This document shows positions 1 through 7,483 of a stretch of DNA of 64,000 nt, in pieces; the first letter of the stretch is position 1; each line of letters begins with the position of its first letter. The DNA is from CAG-826 sp964583155. GTDB lineage: Bacteria; Bacillota_I; Bacilli_A; RFN20; CAG-826. The translations under genes and the position numbers were made by a program. Under the pieces are notes generated by a model that made no database searches, was not told where the DNA came from, and was given only the letters and a program-made list of their open reading frames with translations. The DNA lies in the NCBI GenBank assembly GCA_964583155.1, contig CAZOUY010000001.1:1-64000 (forward strand). Direction: 5' to 3'.

Positions 1-141
1 CTAAAGTATAACTTCTTCTTTTTTGTTTTGTTACCTACAAAATGTTAATGCAATCCACTAGCGTAAATTATTTAGCCATTTCTTTATACTTATGATATAA
101 TAAATTATCCTTAGTGATTGATATAATGTGAGGGTGGATAT

Positions 142-1536
142 ATGAAAAAAGCAATAGTGACATTGACCGCTTCTATTTTGGGATTAATTATAGGATGCAC
201 ATCTCTTTCATCTTGTGATCAAGATAATCTCTATCCTGTTGAAAATTATGAACCTACTCAATTTGAATTATTGTTTTCCGATTGCAGTGATCATTTAGAT
301 AAATTAAGTTATCGTCGTGATTTATATATTTATGGTGATAATGAAAGCAAAGATAGTCATATTAATAGTCTCTATGGGGAACTGACATCAACATATTTAT
401 TTGTTCCCAAAGCTGAATCTCTCAATGAAACTTTAGAATTGCGTTTTCCTATCATTTTGTCGCTTGATGATCTTGACACTATACCAAGCATTGAATTAAA
501 GCATGACGAGACATTGCTCGAGCCTAGTGTTTTAGTGCAATGTTATCGAGATTTAGATAAATATAGTCTAGATGATTTTTACAAATATCGTGAGGAAATA
601 TCTATTTGTGATGATTTGACAATTTTCAATTATTTTTCATACAGAAATGATACAGAAAAGACACAAAAATTAGGATTAGTCATCAATGATTTTGATTTTG
701 ATAATGGATTGTTTTTAATTGAGCAGGGCAATGTCGCTTTGAATCGTAAATCGGTCAATTTGGAAATTACGGCCGAAGTGAAAAAAGGCGAAACCTGTGC
801 ATTTTTTGTGCAGGGTGACATTGAAAATTCTGCACTCGATGATACTTACAACAATGATAAATTTGTTCATCAGCATTCGACCATTTCCTTTGCTGATTAT
901 TTGGCATTGGCACAGGAAAAGTATCATGTTAGCCCTATGAAATGGAAAAAGGCGATAGTGGACGCTAAAATTCATCGTGAGTTTAATAATTTTGGCATTC
1001 AAGAGACAACGATTAACTCTTTTATAAAAAAGCCGCATTTGGTCATCTTATCCTATCAATTAAATATAGAAGCGATCGGTATGATGACTTTGACTTTAAA
1101 ACGGCCGGTTTATTTAGGAATGACTAATTCTTATTATCATCGTTATTCTTTACATTTATCTTACAATCCTTATATTGCTTATGATTTTGATATTAATGTC
1201 GCATGGAATTATACATATATCAATCTTTCAGAAAGTGCTTATGAACGATTTGTTCCTGTTTCAACATCCAATAATAATGTTGTTCATGGAACTCCTCAAA
1301 GCAACTATCAGTATCAAGTAATGATTGATTATGGCTTTTATTTAGAATTTTCCTTAGGAGAGAATGTCCCTTTATCCGAATATACAGTTTATGAAAAATA
1401 CGAATCGTCTGATGAAAATATTTATGCGGCGATCTTTGTTGGCATTGCCTTATTTATCACTGCTGGCGCAATGATAGCGGTTATAGTGAGTTATTTTGTT
1501 CGCTATCGGACAGGAGGAAAAAAATATGAAAAATAA
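142..1536 (+). CDS. Predicted lipoprotein with C-terminal membrane anchor, function unknown
   Basis: A 464-residue exported protein that I do not recognise. The N-terminus is a lipoprotein-type signal with two possible lipobox cysteines (Cys19 in LIIGC, Cys25 in LSSC). The C-terminus has one hydrophobic segment at about residues 432-455 followed by a basic tail (RYRTGGKKYEK), so the protein could be tethered at both ends. The region between is rich in Asp, Tyr and beta-prone stretches, with no enzyme motif visible. The start has a purine-rich site (gagggtgg) 7 bases upstream and a TATAAT at 96-101. It overlaps the next gene by 11 bases, and that gene has the same architecture, so the two are probably co-expressed and perhaps paralogous. 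Confidence 0.8.
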   Translation: MKKAIVTLTASILGLIIGCTSLSSCDQDNLYPVENYEPTQFELLFSDCSDHLDKLSYRRDLYIYGDNESKDSHINSLYGELTSTYLFVPKAESLNETLELRFPIILSLDDLDTIPSIELKHDETLLEPSVLVQCYRDLDKYSLDDFYKYREEISICDDLTIFNYFSYRNDTEKTQKLGLVINDFDFDNGLFLIEQGNVALNRKSVNLEITAEVKKGETCAFFVQGDIENSALDDTYNNDKFVHQHSTISFADYLALAQEKYHVSPMKWKKAIVDAKIHREFNNFGIQETTINSFIKKPHLVILSYQLNIEAIGMMTLTLKRPVYLGMTNSYYHRYSLHLSYNPYIAYDFDINVAWNYTYINLSESAYERFVPVSTSNNNVVHGTPQSNYQYQVMIDYGFYLEFSLGENVPLSEYTVYEKYESSDENIYAAIFVGIALFITAGAMIAVIVSYFVRYRTGGKKYEK

Positions 1537-2902
1537 AAAGTTTTTAGGTTTTTTATCTTTAGTAACTTTAATGTTTACTTTGACCGGCTGTCCGGGACGT
1601 GATTATGATGATAGTCCTTTTCGTAAACAAGGGGCTATTCATGAAATAGGCTTGATTGACCCTAATCCCGGATTAATGATTCATCAAGCGCAAAGAGATA
1701 TCAATATTAAATCTTCGACCCATGCTTATGCGATTCAAGGGGAATTACAGGATGTGGTCGCTGATGTAAAGAGTCATTATGTAATTTATAATAATCTTGA
1801 TAAAACGACGATGAAATTGGCTTTACCGCTTACTAGAGCTTTTAATAACGATGATGAAAAAGAATTAGAAAAAATTATCGTGACAACTGATGATAATGGG
1901 CTTAAAGCATCATATGAACCCCAAATAGCCTATGGTCCGGCGGTTCAAATTTCTAAAGATTATGATTATCATTACGATTCTTCTATATATCGTACAAGTC
2001 TAAATGAGATTCATCATTATATTGAAAATAAAAAAGAGGCGCCGCAAACGGTCTTTGAGTATAAAATTAATTTTGCTAGCAATAACGAAACATTATTTCA
2101 AATCGGAACAAGCGATTCTCAGGCCTTATTCTACTTTCCGGAAGCCGAATGTAGCTCGACGATGCGATTTATGAATGATGGGATGTTGCTTTATTATGTT
2201 CTTAAGCCCAAGACGCAGACACAAATTCAATTTTATAGCACTATTCGATTTGAATTGCCGGAGGGCAATGATATTGTTGATTGCACCATCAATGAGGTCG
2301 ATTATCATGATAATATTGTGGCACCCTTATCTAGTCTTTTATATTTAAATGAGAATTTAGTGAATTCCCTGATTGATTTTTATCTTGAGCAAAATGGATA
2401 TTTGAATTTTGTCCAATTGGCGGAAATCATGAAATCACTTAATGATAATAATCTATGGCTTCAGTCATATCTTCTTTATTATACAATACCGATTCGGGGT
2501 AATAATGCTTCTTTGATTTTGGATATAGAATATCCAATTTGCGTAGAAAAGCATAGCTCTAAGGGCAAGGATTATTTCTATTTAAAGACATATCAAGATG
2601 GATTGGAAACATTTGATAGAGTCGATAGCTATTATATGAATATCTCGGTTTTGGGAAGTATCTATGATGAAGTCAAAATTGATTATCGAGGCGCTATTAG
2701 TTTCTCAAAGGAATCCAAATATACTTTTTCCAGTTCGGATTTGGATTCCACATCAAATTTGAACATATCTTTAGAAGCTTATTACAAGGTAAATTCCGGA
2801 TGTCAGTCATTTAAAACAGGATTTAGAGTAGCTTTAGGCTCCTTCTTTATCTTTATTTATTTGTTAATCGAACTCGGTTATAGGAGAAAAAAGAATGCTT
2901 AA
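1526..2902 (+). CDS. Predicted lipoprotein with C-terminal membrane anchor, function unknown
   Basis: A 458-residue exported protein of unknown function. I place the start at 1526, where ATG follows CAGGAGG by 8-9 bases; an in-frame TTG at 1496 lies inside the upstream gene and has no ribosome site. The signal peptide ends in a clean lipobox, LTGC (Cys22). A hydrophobic segment at about residues 435-452 precedes a basic end (YRRKKNA). The layout matches the upstream protein, with an acidic, tyrosine-rich beta-type ectodomain and an anchor at each end. It overlaps the upstream gene by 11 bases and the downstream gene by 8, which points to one translationally coupled operon. Confidence 0.8.
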   Translation: MKNKKFLGFLSLVTLMFTLTGCPGRDYDDSPFRKQGAIHEIGLIDPNPGLMIHQAQRDINIKSSTHAYAIQGELQDVVADVKSHYVIYNNLDKTTMKLALPLTRAFNNDDEKELEKIIVTTDDNGLKASYEPQIAYGPAVQISKDYDYHYDSSIYRTSLNEIHHYIENKKEAPQTVFEYKINFASNNETLFQIGTSDSQALFYFPEAECSSTMRFMNDGMLLYYVLKPKTQTQIQFYSTIRFELPEGNDIVDCTINEVDYHDNIVAPLSSLLYLNENLVNSLIDFYLEQNGYLNFVQLAEIMKSLNDNNLWLQSYLLYYTIPIRGNNASLILDIEYPICVEKHSSKGKDYFYLKTYQDGLETFDRVDSYYMNISVLGSIYDEVKIDYRGAISFSKESKYTFSSSDLDSTSNLNISLEAYYKVNSGCQSFKTGFRVALGSFFIFIYLLIELGYRRKKNA

Positions 2903-3353
2903 GGAAGAAACAATGTTACAGGAATCATTGGATAAAATGAATGATATTTTTCGGAATGCTTTTCAAGGCCTTCAATGTGAGTTGAATGATTATCTTGCAA
3001 GCCTATCTTGGCCTGATGGCGAAGATTATTCGTTAATCGCTCTAGTGCGTGATAATGCTCGACATTTAAATCGAATGATTGCGGGATTAAATATTGCTAA
3101 GGACTATCAAAAAATGATGGAAACATATTTAGATGTTTCTATATGTCTAAAAGCCTGCAGTATGCGTCAGTTTCAGGAAAGGGAAATGACCGAGTGTCAA
3201 AAGATATTAGCGATTAATCGCTATGCGCGTCTTACACCGCGTCAGAAGGATTTGGCATATTTAGGATGTACCTTGGAGAACATTATTAAATCAAAATCAT
3301 TAGAGGATTATCGCAAATACAAAAAATATTATTGTGAATTATTGGGATTATAA
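2895..3353 (+). CDS. Small helical protein, function unknown
   Basis: A 152-residue soluble protein with no signal peptide or membrane segment. It is predicted by eye to be mostly helical, with charged heptad-like runs, and contains four cysteines. I do not recognise a family. The start at 2895 overlaps the preceding gene by 8 bases and is preceded by AGGAG; an in-frame ATG at 2913 is an alternative. It ends 12 bases before rimO and probably belongs to the same transcript. Confidence 0.7.
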   Translation: MLKEETMLQESLDKMNDIFRNAFQGLQCELNDYLASLSWPDGEDYSLIALVRDNARHLNRMIAGLNIAKDYQKMMETYLDVSICLKACSMRQFQEREMTECQKILAINRYARLTPRQKDLAYLGCTLENIIKSKSLEDYRKYKKYYCELLGL

Positions 3354-3365
3354 GGGTGATAGGAA

Positions 3366-4664
3366 ATGCAGCACAAGATTGGATTAATAAGTTTAGGATG
3401 CGCTAAAAATTTGGTTGATAGCGAACAAATTATGGGAATGCTCGTTGATTCTCATATCGAATTGGTTAATGATCCCTCCCTTGCTGATACCATTATCATC
3501 AATACATGTGGCTTTATTGATTCCTCGAAGCAAGAGTCGATTAATACTATTTTGGAAATGGTGGCGTCACAAAAAAGAATCGTCGTGGTCGGTTGTTTAG
3601 TTGAGCGATATGTGGAGGAATTAAAGCGGGAATTACCGGAGGTTGATTTATTTATACCGATTCGCGATTATGATAAGTTACCTCTTCTTTTAAATAAATT
3701 ATGGAATGAAGACGTGGTACAGTATGATTTTTCATATCGTCATCGTCTTTTATCTACACCGGAATTTACGGCTTATTTACGAATTTCTGAAGGCTGCAAC
3801 AATTGCTGCACATACTGTGCTATACCTCTTATTCGTGGACCTTTTAAAAGTCGACCTTTAGCCGAAATCATTCAAGAGGCACATCTTCTTGCCGATAAAG
3901 GTATCAAAGAGATCGTGGTTATTTCGCAAGACACCACGCGATATGGTAGCGATCTATTTCCCAAACTGTCTATTGTGACGCTTTTAAAAGAGCTATTAAA
4001 GATTTCTTCTTTTCGTTATATTCGTTTACTGTATCTTTATCCGGATGAGATCGATGATGAATTATTATATCTCATTGCAAAAGAGCCACGGCTGACACCT
4101 TATTTTGATCTTCCGATCCAGCATGCGAGCGATCGAATTTTAGAGGCTATGCATCGAAGAGGAAATCGTGAATTCTTAAAGAATCTTATCCAAAATCGAA
4201 TTCGAAAAATCGTTCCTAATGCCGTTATCCGGACGACAATTATTGTTGGATTTCCAGGAGAAAGCGATGAAGATTTTGAGTTATTGAAGACCTTTTTAGA
4301 AGAAATGCAAATCGATCATTTAGGGGCTTTTATGTATTCGCGCGAGGAGGGAACCGCTTCCTATAGTTTTCCTAACCAAGTGCCTGAGAGCATCAAAAAA
4401 GCGCGTTATGATGAATTAATGCGTTTACAAAGAGTTATTTCCTATCGTAAGAACAAACGACGAATCGGCCAAAAAATGACCGGATTAGTGATTGATTATG
4501 ACCGCCGTCATCAACGATATTTATTAAGAAGTGGATGGAATGCTCCCGATGACATTGATGGCAATATCTATTTTACGAGCTCTCATAACCATAAAATCGG
4601 TGATATCGTTACGATCGAAATAAGCGGATGCTTTGGATATGATCTCGAGGGATTTTGCGAATAA
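3366..4664 (+). CDS. rimO: Ribosomal protein S12 methylthiotransferase RimO
   Basis: A radical-SAM methylthiotransferase that adds a methylthio group to an aspartate of ribosomal protein S12. The 432-residue length is normal. The N-terminal UPF0004 domain starts with GLISLGCAKNLVDSE and carries the cluster cysteines (SLGC, INTCG, VVGC). The radical-SAM motif CxxxCxxC is at Cys144, Cys148 and Cys151, followed by PLIRGPFKSRP. The TxxVGFPGE segment is present, and the end is a TRAM-type beta domain (about residues 370-430). GLISLGCAKN and the S12-type motifs favour RimO over MiaB. A weak ribosome site (ataggaa) precedes the start. Confidence 0.95.
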   Translation: MQHKIGLISLGCAKNLVDSEQIMGMLVDSHIELVNDPSLADTIIINTCGFIDSSKQESINTILEMVASQKRIVVVGCLVERYVEELKRELPEVDLFIPIRDYDKLPLLLNKLWNEDVVQYDFSYRHRLLSTPEFTAYLRISEGCNNCCTYCAIPLIRGPFKSRPLAEIIQEAHLLADKGIKEIVVISQDTTRYGSDLFPKLSIVTLLKELLKISSFRYIRLLYLYPDEIDDELLYLIAKEPRLTPYFDLPIQHASDRILEAMHRRGNREFLKNLIQNRIRKIVPNAVIRTTIIVGFPGESDEDFELLKTFLEEMQIDHLGAFMYSREEGTASYSFPNQVPESIKKARYDELMRLQRVISYRKNKRRIGQKMTGLVIDYDRRHQRYLLRSGWNAPDDIDGNIYFTSSHNHKIGDIVTIEISGCFGYDLEGFCE

Positions 4665-4733
4665 AAATCATTATATCGGACTTTTTCGTGGAAAAAAAAG
4701 AAAACCTACATATAGTAATAGTAGGTGATAGAC

Positions 4734-5276
4734 ATGTCATTTTCTTTAAATAAGTCATTAGTGAAAACAGAACAAAAAGTATTTCGTTCCATCGCCAATA
4801 AGCTTGCTCCAATCGATGAGGAAATAGCTACCGAATACTTGCTATGGTTAGATAAAAAGACAACATATTTTCGCAATTCAATCGAAAAATCGGGATATGG
4901 AGCTCAACCGGATTCATTAGCACGGGGCGATGTCGTATGGGTGGAATTCGGAATCAATGTCGGAACTGAATTAAGTGATTATAAAACTAAAGGCCATTAC
5001 GCCTTAGTGTGGGCGATTGATTTGGGAAATGTTATTGTTATTCCTCTTTCTAGTCGCGATGCTCCTGGAAGCGAATTGACCTTCGATATTGGTGTTATTC
5101 CCGAATTAAATGATAAAGATCAAGAGACGCATAGCTTCTTGAAGCTTGATGCGATTCGATCGATATCAAAAAGAAGAGTTGCCCGTTTGTCCGGGAAAAC
5201 AAACGGGAAAATAACATTATCTAAAGAGAATATAGCACTCGTGGAGGCGGCGATTCGCTTAGCATTTTTATCTTAA
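4734..5276 (+). CDS. Solitary PemK/MazF-family protein with N-terminal helical extension
   Basis: The C-terminal 120 residues form a PemK/MazF fold. Visible features are LARGDVVWVEFG at the start of the barrel, then KGHYALVW, VIVIPLSS and FLKLDAIRSISKRRV, and the closing helix. Family members are usually mRNA-cutting toxins. About 55 helical residues precede the domain, as in some long Bacilli homologues. I start it at 4734 because AGGTGA lies 6 bases upstream; the in-frame GTG at 4725 is less likely. No antitoxin-like gene lies beside it: rimO is upstream, and a terminator and tRNA are downstream. It may use a distant antitoxin or be a regulator. Toxin activity is inferred, not shown. Confidence 0.85.
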   Translation: MSFSLNKSLVKTEQKVFRSIANKLAPIDEEIATEYLLWLDKKTTYFRNSIEKSGYGAQPDSLARGDVVWVEFGINVGTELSDYKTKGHYALVWAIDLGNVIVIPLSSRDAPGSELTFDIGVIPELNDKDQETHSFLKLDAIRSISKRRVARLSGKTNGKITLSKENIALVEAAIRLAFLS

Positions 5277-5403
5277 ATTTTACATTAATATTTCAATCTC
5301 GATAAATTAGTAATTAGCATTATCCTATTTATAAAGCGATTATTGCCAATGTAAATTTTTAAGATAAATTTCATTTAATTGCTAAAGCTAGATCATGACA
5401 ACG

Positions 5404-5440
5404 AAATCCGGTTTTATAGCGAAACCGGATTTTACTTTGA
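5404..5440. terminator. Strong inverted repeat, bidirectional terminator
   Basis: An 11-bp perfect stem (5404-5414 with 5422-5432, AAATCCGGTTT / AAACCGGATTT) closes a 7-base loop and has T-rich flanks on both strands. It lies 130 bases after the PemK-like gene and before the tRNA promoter, so it can stop transcription from either side. Confidence 0.75.
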
Positions 5441-5470
5441 GAATGCATCAATTATTGCTAATGAAAAATG

Positions 5471-5499
5471 TTGACATTGACGTAAAACTATATTATTAT
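5471..5499 (+). promoter_or_regulatory. Promoter of tRNA-Thr
   Basis: A consensus TTGACA (5471-5476) and TATTAT (5494-5499) separated by 17 bases. Transcription would begin about 8-10 bases before the mature tRNA. Confidence 0.8.
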
Positions 5500-5514
5500 T
5501 TCTTTGCGTGTGAT

Positions 5515-5588
5515 GCCCCCTTAGTTAAGTGGCATAACGGATCCATGGTAAGGATCAATTGCTAGTTCGATTCTGGCAGGGGGCACCA
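5515..5588 (+). tRNA. tRNA-Thr (anticodon GGT)
   Basis: A 74-nt cloverleaf that folds by eye. The acceptor stem is GCCCCCT/AGGGGGC, the D arm GTTA/TAAC, the anticodon stem GATCC/GGATC with loop ATGGTAA (U33, anticodon GGT), the variable loop 4 nt, and the T arm GCTAG/CTGGC with loop TTCGATT. The discriminator is A and CCA is encoded. GGT reads ACC and ACU threonine codons. It has its own promoter and is followed by a hairpin terminator. tRNA 3' ends are common targets of integrases, which fits the decayed element that follows. Confidence 0.95.
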
Positions 5589-5601
5589 TAAATGGCGATT
5601 A

Positions 5602-5626
5602 AGTCCTTGAAATAGGGCTTTTTTTA
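5602..5626 (+). terminator. Terminator of tRNA-Thr
   Basis: Stem AGTCCT (5602-5607) with AGGGCT (5614-5619) followed by a run of seven T. It sits 14 bases after the tRNA CCA. Confidence 0.75.
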
Positions 5627-5643
5627 TTTTGCAATTTTTGAAA

Positions 5644-5663
5644 TGATACAAATTTGATACAAA
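5644..5663. repeat. Short direct repeat beside the tRNA, possible integrase or att-arm site
   Basis: TGATACAAA occurs twice, at 5644-5652 and 5655-5663, with one helical turn of spacing, 56 bases after tRNA-Thr. Repeats of this kind often bind integrase near attachment sites. On the minus strand just downstream lies a short unbroken C-terminal-like reading (NILDDLIQKL then stop). No intact integrase is present, so the assignment is tentative. Confidence 0.3.
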
Positions 5664-5758
5664 ATGTTGAAAAAATTCATAATTTTTGGATCAAATCATC
5701 GAGGATATTTTGCGTTTTTTATTCCTTAAATTTCCATGTAAATTCCCTCTTTTTTTGT

Positions 5759-5835
5759 TTGCATTTTTAAATAATTATCCTATACTAATCAGTAGTCGGT
5801 CACGCCGTTCTAAATAGGAACAGACCGATTTTTGT
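5759..5835 (+). ncRNA. Short RNA unit 1: promoter, ~40-nt hairpin RNA, terminator
   Basis: Promoter TTGCAT (5759-5764), 16-base spacer, TATACT (5781-5786). The RNA would start near 5792 with AGTAGTC, a beginning shared with units 3 to 7. TCGGTC (5796-5801) pairs with GACCGA (5823-5828) and encloses GTTC/GAAC, then five T. No open reading frame is present. It is the shortest unit of the array. Confidence 0.55.
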
Positions 5836-5927
5836 TTACATTTTTCTTTAAAATGCATATGATGAAAATATCAAAGGTTAATTAACCTTATATTTCGACA
5901 GCCACCCAATACTGCGGTGGTTTTTTA
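5835..5927 (+). ncRNA. Short RNA unit 2: promoter, palindromic hairpin, terminator
   Basis: Promoter TTTACA (5835-5840), 17-base spacer, TATGAT (5858-5863). The RNA carries the perfect palindrome AAGGTTAATTAACCTT (5874-5889), extended by GAAAATAT/ATATTTC, then a terminator stem CCACC/GGTGG (5902-5906 with 5916-5920) and six T. It begins where unit 1 terminates. It shares the unit layout but not the AGTAGYC start. Confidence 0.5.
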
Positions 5928-5945
5928 TTTAAATGTTTTCCCATT

Positions 5946-5999
5946 GATCATCATTAAAACTTAATGTACTAGTCGCAATACATATTTTATTTCCTCCTT
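5946..5999 (-). pseudogene. Minus-strand ORF remnant with strong ribosome site
   Basis: On the minus strand AAAGGAGG stands 9 bases before an ATG that opens only four codons. Shifting one base gives an open reading ending in NDDQWENI and a stop just before the unit 2 terminator. This looks like a small gene broken at its start. Family unknown. Confidence 0.3.
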
Positions 6000-6005
6000 T
6001 TTTTG

Positions 6006-6110
6006 TTGATTTTTTTCGCAAATATGTCATATACTAGTATTAGTCCCGTTGGGGGCGATATGATCTAGTCACGCATGGCTAGGCGCCCGGCCTTATTGGC
6101 CGGTTTTTTT
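6006..6110 (+). ncRNA. Tri-hairpin RNA unit 3 (copy A)
   Basis: Promoter TTGATT (6006-6011), 18-base spacer, TATACT (6030-6035). The RNA (about 6041-6110) has hairpin 1 GTCCC/GGGGC (6043-6047 with 6052-6056), hairpin 2 CTAG/CTAG (6065-6068 with 6079-6082), and terminator CCGGCC/GGCCGG (6087-6092 with 6098-6103) with seven T. GGGCG (6053-6057) can also pair with CGCCC (6084-6088), which would compete with hairpin 1 and the terminator. Bases 6045-6118 are repeated without a mismatch exactly 300 bases later (unit 4), while the flanks differ. No protein can be read from it. Confidence 0.65.
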
Positions 6111-6285
6111 ATTTCATAACATTTCGAACAACATCTAGAGCAGCGACATAACGAATGTTGCACAAAACGACCACACCTTTCTAATAGGCAAAGGCGAAGA
6201 GGCTTTAAAATAATAATTTTTCTTTTTATATTCGTTTGAAAAGGTGTAAAATGGCTCACTCCAACAATTACAATTTTTGATTCAT
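6109..6285 (-). pseudogene. Broken small ORF, relative of the gene at 6414-6581
   Basis: The minus strand here needs frameshifts to stay open. Its end reads RYVAALDVVRNVMK, which lines up with RYTLIITSRNI at the end of the intact ORF 300 bases away. DNA identity is highest next to the shared terminator. I read it as a decayed duplicate. Function unknown. Confidence 0.4.
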
Positions 6286-6305
6286 TTTAGTTTCTCATAT
6301 TTTCG

Positions 6306-6410
6306 TTTACATTTTTAATTAAAAATTCGTATAATATAAGTAGCCCCGTTGGGGGCGATATGATCTAGTCACGCATGGCTAGGCGCCCGGCCTTATTGGC
6401 CGGTTTTTTT
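6306..6410 (+). ncRNA. Tri-hairpin RNA unit 4 (copy B of unit 3)
   Basis: Promoter TTTACA (6306-6311), 18-base spacer, consensus TATAAT (6330-6335). The RNA (about 6341-6410) is identical to unit 3 from base 6345 on. Its single change at the 5' hairpin, GCCCC for GTCCC, turns a G-U pair into C-G and so keeps the stem. The promoter differs from unit 3 in both boxes, yet both remain good promoters. This combination suggests selection for transcription and for RNA fold. Confidence 0.65.
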
Positions 6411-6413
6411 ATT

Positions 6414-6581
6414 TCATATATTTCTCGATGTAATGATGAGAGTATAACGTCCAACATCTTGCTTGACAAAGAAACATTTTTTAACGCGCTTATCAACGCT
6501 ACTGAATCTTGATGATGAATCCTCTTTTTTGTAATCGGATAAATCAAACCATCTCTGATCATATGTATTTTCCAATTTCAT
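6414..6581 (-). CDS. Small unknown protein convergent with RNA unit 4
   Basis: A 55-residue ORF with start ATG at 6581, preceded on the minus strand by AAAAGGAAGG. The product begins MKLENTYDQRWFDL and ends RYTLIITSRNI; it is charged and shows no membrane segment. It stops 4 bases from the terminator of the opposing RNA unit, so its mRNA 3' end would be antisense to that RNA. It is the only minus-strand member in this part of the array that reads open from a ribosome site to a family-like end. Relatives at 6109 and 7484 are broken. I do not recognise it; it could itself be a remnant. Confidence 0.45.
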   Translation of the reverse strand: MKLENTYDQRWFDLSDYKKEDSSSRFSSVDKRVKKCFFVKQDVGRYTLIITSRNI

Positions 6582-6593
6582 ACCTTCCTTTTT

Positions 6594-6823
6594 TCAAAAC
6601 TTGTAAAAATATTTACATTGCACTTCTTGAATTTCGCATATTTCTCTAGGATCAATATTTTAAATAGAGACTTTATAATGCTTTGGAAAAGGATAATTCG
6701 CTTTGTGCATAGCAATCGCATCTAAATCATAATTAATCGCAATGCCTACTTTTCGACCGAGTACAAGTTCAAGTCCAGTGAAGGCATCGCCTCGCCTTCA
6801 GAATTATCAATGATAAGGTCCAT
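6594..6823 (-). pseudogene. Frameshifted small gene upstream of the 55-residue ORF
   Basis: Ribosome site AAGGAAGTG precedes an ATG at 6823 (MDLIIDNSEGE). One frameshift near 6788 leads into GLELVLGRKVGIAINYDL and MHKANYPFPKHYKVSI, then one TAA, then NIDPREICEIQEV to a stop at 6594. Corrected, the protein would be about 75 residues. It ends 13 bases before the ATG at 6581, so the two formed a minus-strand operon. Family unknown. Confidence 0.5.
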
Positions 6824-6857
6824 TTTTATCACTTCCTTAATTTTTTTATTTTTATGG

Positions 6858-6956
6858 TTCAAAAACACATTGAATTGTTTATACTAATAGTAGCCACCAA
6901 AAGATGTGGCATGTCTAGTAGATAAGCGTAAATCGTAGCTTATCTACATTTTTTAT
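6858..6956 (+). ncRNA. Short RNA unit 5: 5' hairpin and long terminator stem
   Basis: Promoter TTCAAA (6858-6863), 16-base spacer, TATACT (6880-6885). The RNA starts with AGTAGCCAC like units 3 to 7 but its stem sequence differs: GCCAC (6893-6897) pairs with GTGGC (6906-6910), a compensatory change from GTCCC/GGGGC. The terminator is a 10-bp perfect stem (6918-6927 with 6938-6947) followed by T. The middle hairpin is missing or very short. Confidence 0.6.
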
Positions 6957-7338
6957 TATATGTTTATATTTGCGAGGGAATTTAGTACCACTACCAGTGA
7001 AATACATTCTATTAGCCTTAATAGTCAAAATATCGTTATTAACGCCACTTAATACACGTGTATTTATTTGATTTTTTGGAATAACTATTCTACTACTACT
7101 ACGAATATCATTAAGTTTTTAATTTTTAAAAAATTGTTTTTCACGGTCATCTCTTATAATAGTTCTTTCCAATGATGTAATGGTTTAACTTTACATTTAT
7201 TACTTCGTTTATTAACTGAAATTATAATAACATCATGTGGCTGATTTGTACTCGTAAGCCTAAATTTGTAGCATCTGCACGATATATTTTATTTTTAATA
7301 GCCCATCTTAAGTAATGCCTTCTATGAGAATTGCCCAT
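6915..7338 (-). pseudogene. Broken minus-strand gene downstream of RNA unit 6
   Basis: A start at 7338 (MGNSHRRHYLRWAIKNKIY) follows AGGCGA. The reading then breaks by frameshift and a stop, and resumes as LERTIIRDDREKQFF, stop, NDIRSSSRIVIPKNQINT and MYFTGSGTKFPRKYKHI, ending in the terminator of RNA unit 5. The upstream DNA is a near copy of that before the ORF at 7840. It is a decayed small protein gene of unknown function. Confidence 0.45.
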
Positions 7339-7367
7339 AATCTAATCGCCTAATTTTAAAATGGTAA

Positions 7368-7472
7368 TTCATTTTTTTCTTTAAAATGTGTATACTATAG
7401 GTAGTCCCGCTGGGGGCAACATCGGCGATATCGTGTAGATATCTTAGCGACCGCCACAGAGTCGCTTTTTTT
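7368..7472 (+). ncRNA. Tri-hairpin RNA unit 6 with terminator-loop pairing
   Basis: TATACT at 7391-7396 with only a weak upstream box (TTCATT, 17 bases away). The RNA (about 7402-7472) has hairpin 1 GTCCC/GGGGC (7404-7408 with 7413-7417), hairpin 2 GATATC/GATATC (7427-7432 with 7438-7443), and terminator GCGAC/GTCGC (7447-7451 with 7461-7465) with seven T. GGCG (7424-7427) can pair with CGCC in the terminator loop (7452-7455). The promoter and 5' part (about 7344-7420) are repeated 499 bases later in unit 7. Confidence 0.65.
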
Positions 7473-7483
7473 ATTGTTTCATT

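Noticed and set aside
6365..6562. 65-residue minus-strand ORF ending in NKAGRLAMRD, and the similar one at 6065-6259
   Set aside because: Their shared end is only the antisense of the identical RNA/terminator block. The 55-residue frame at 6414-6581 has the ribosome site.
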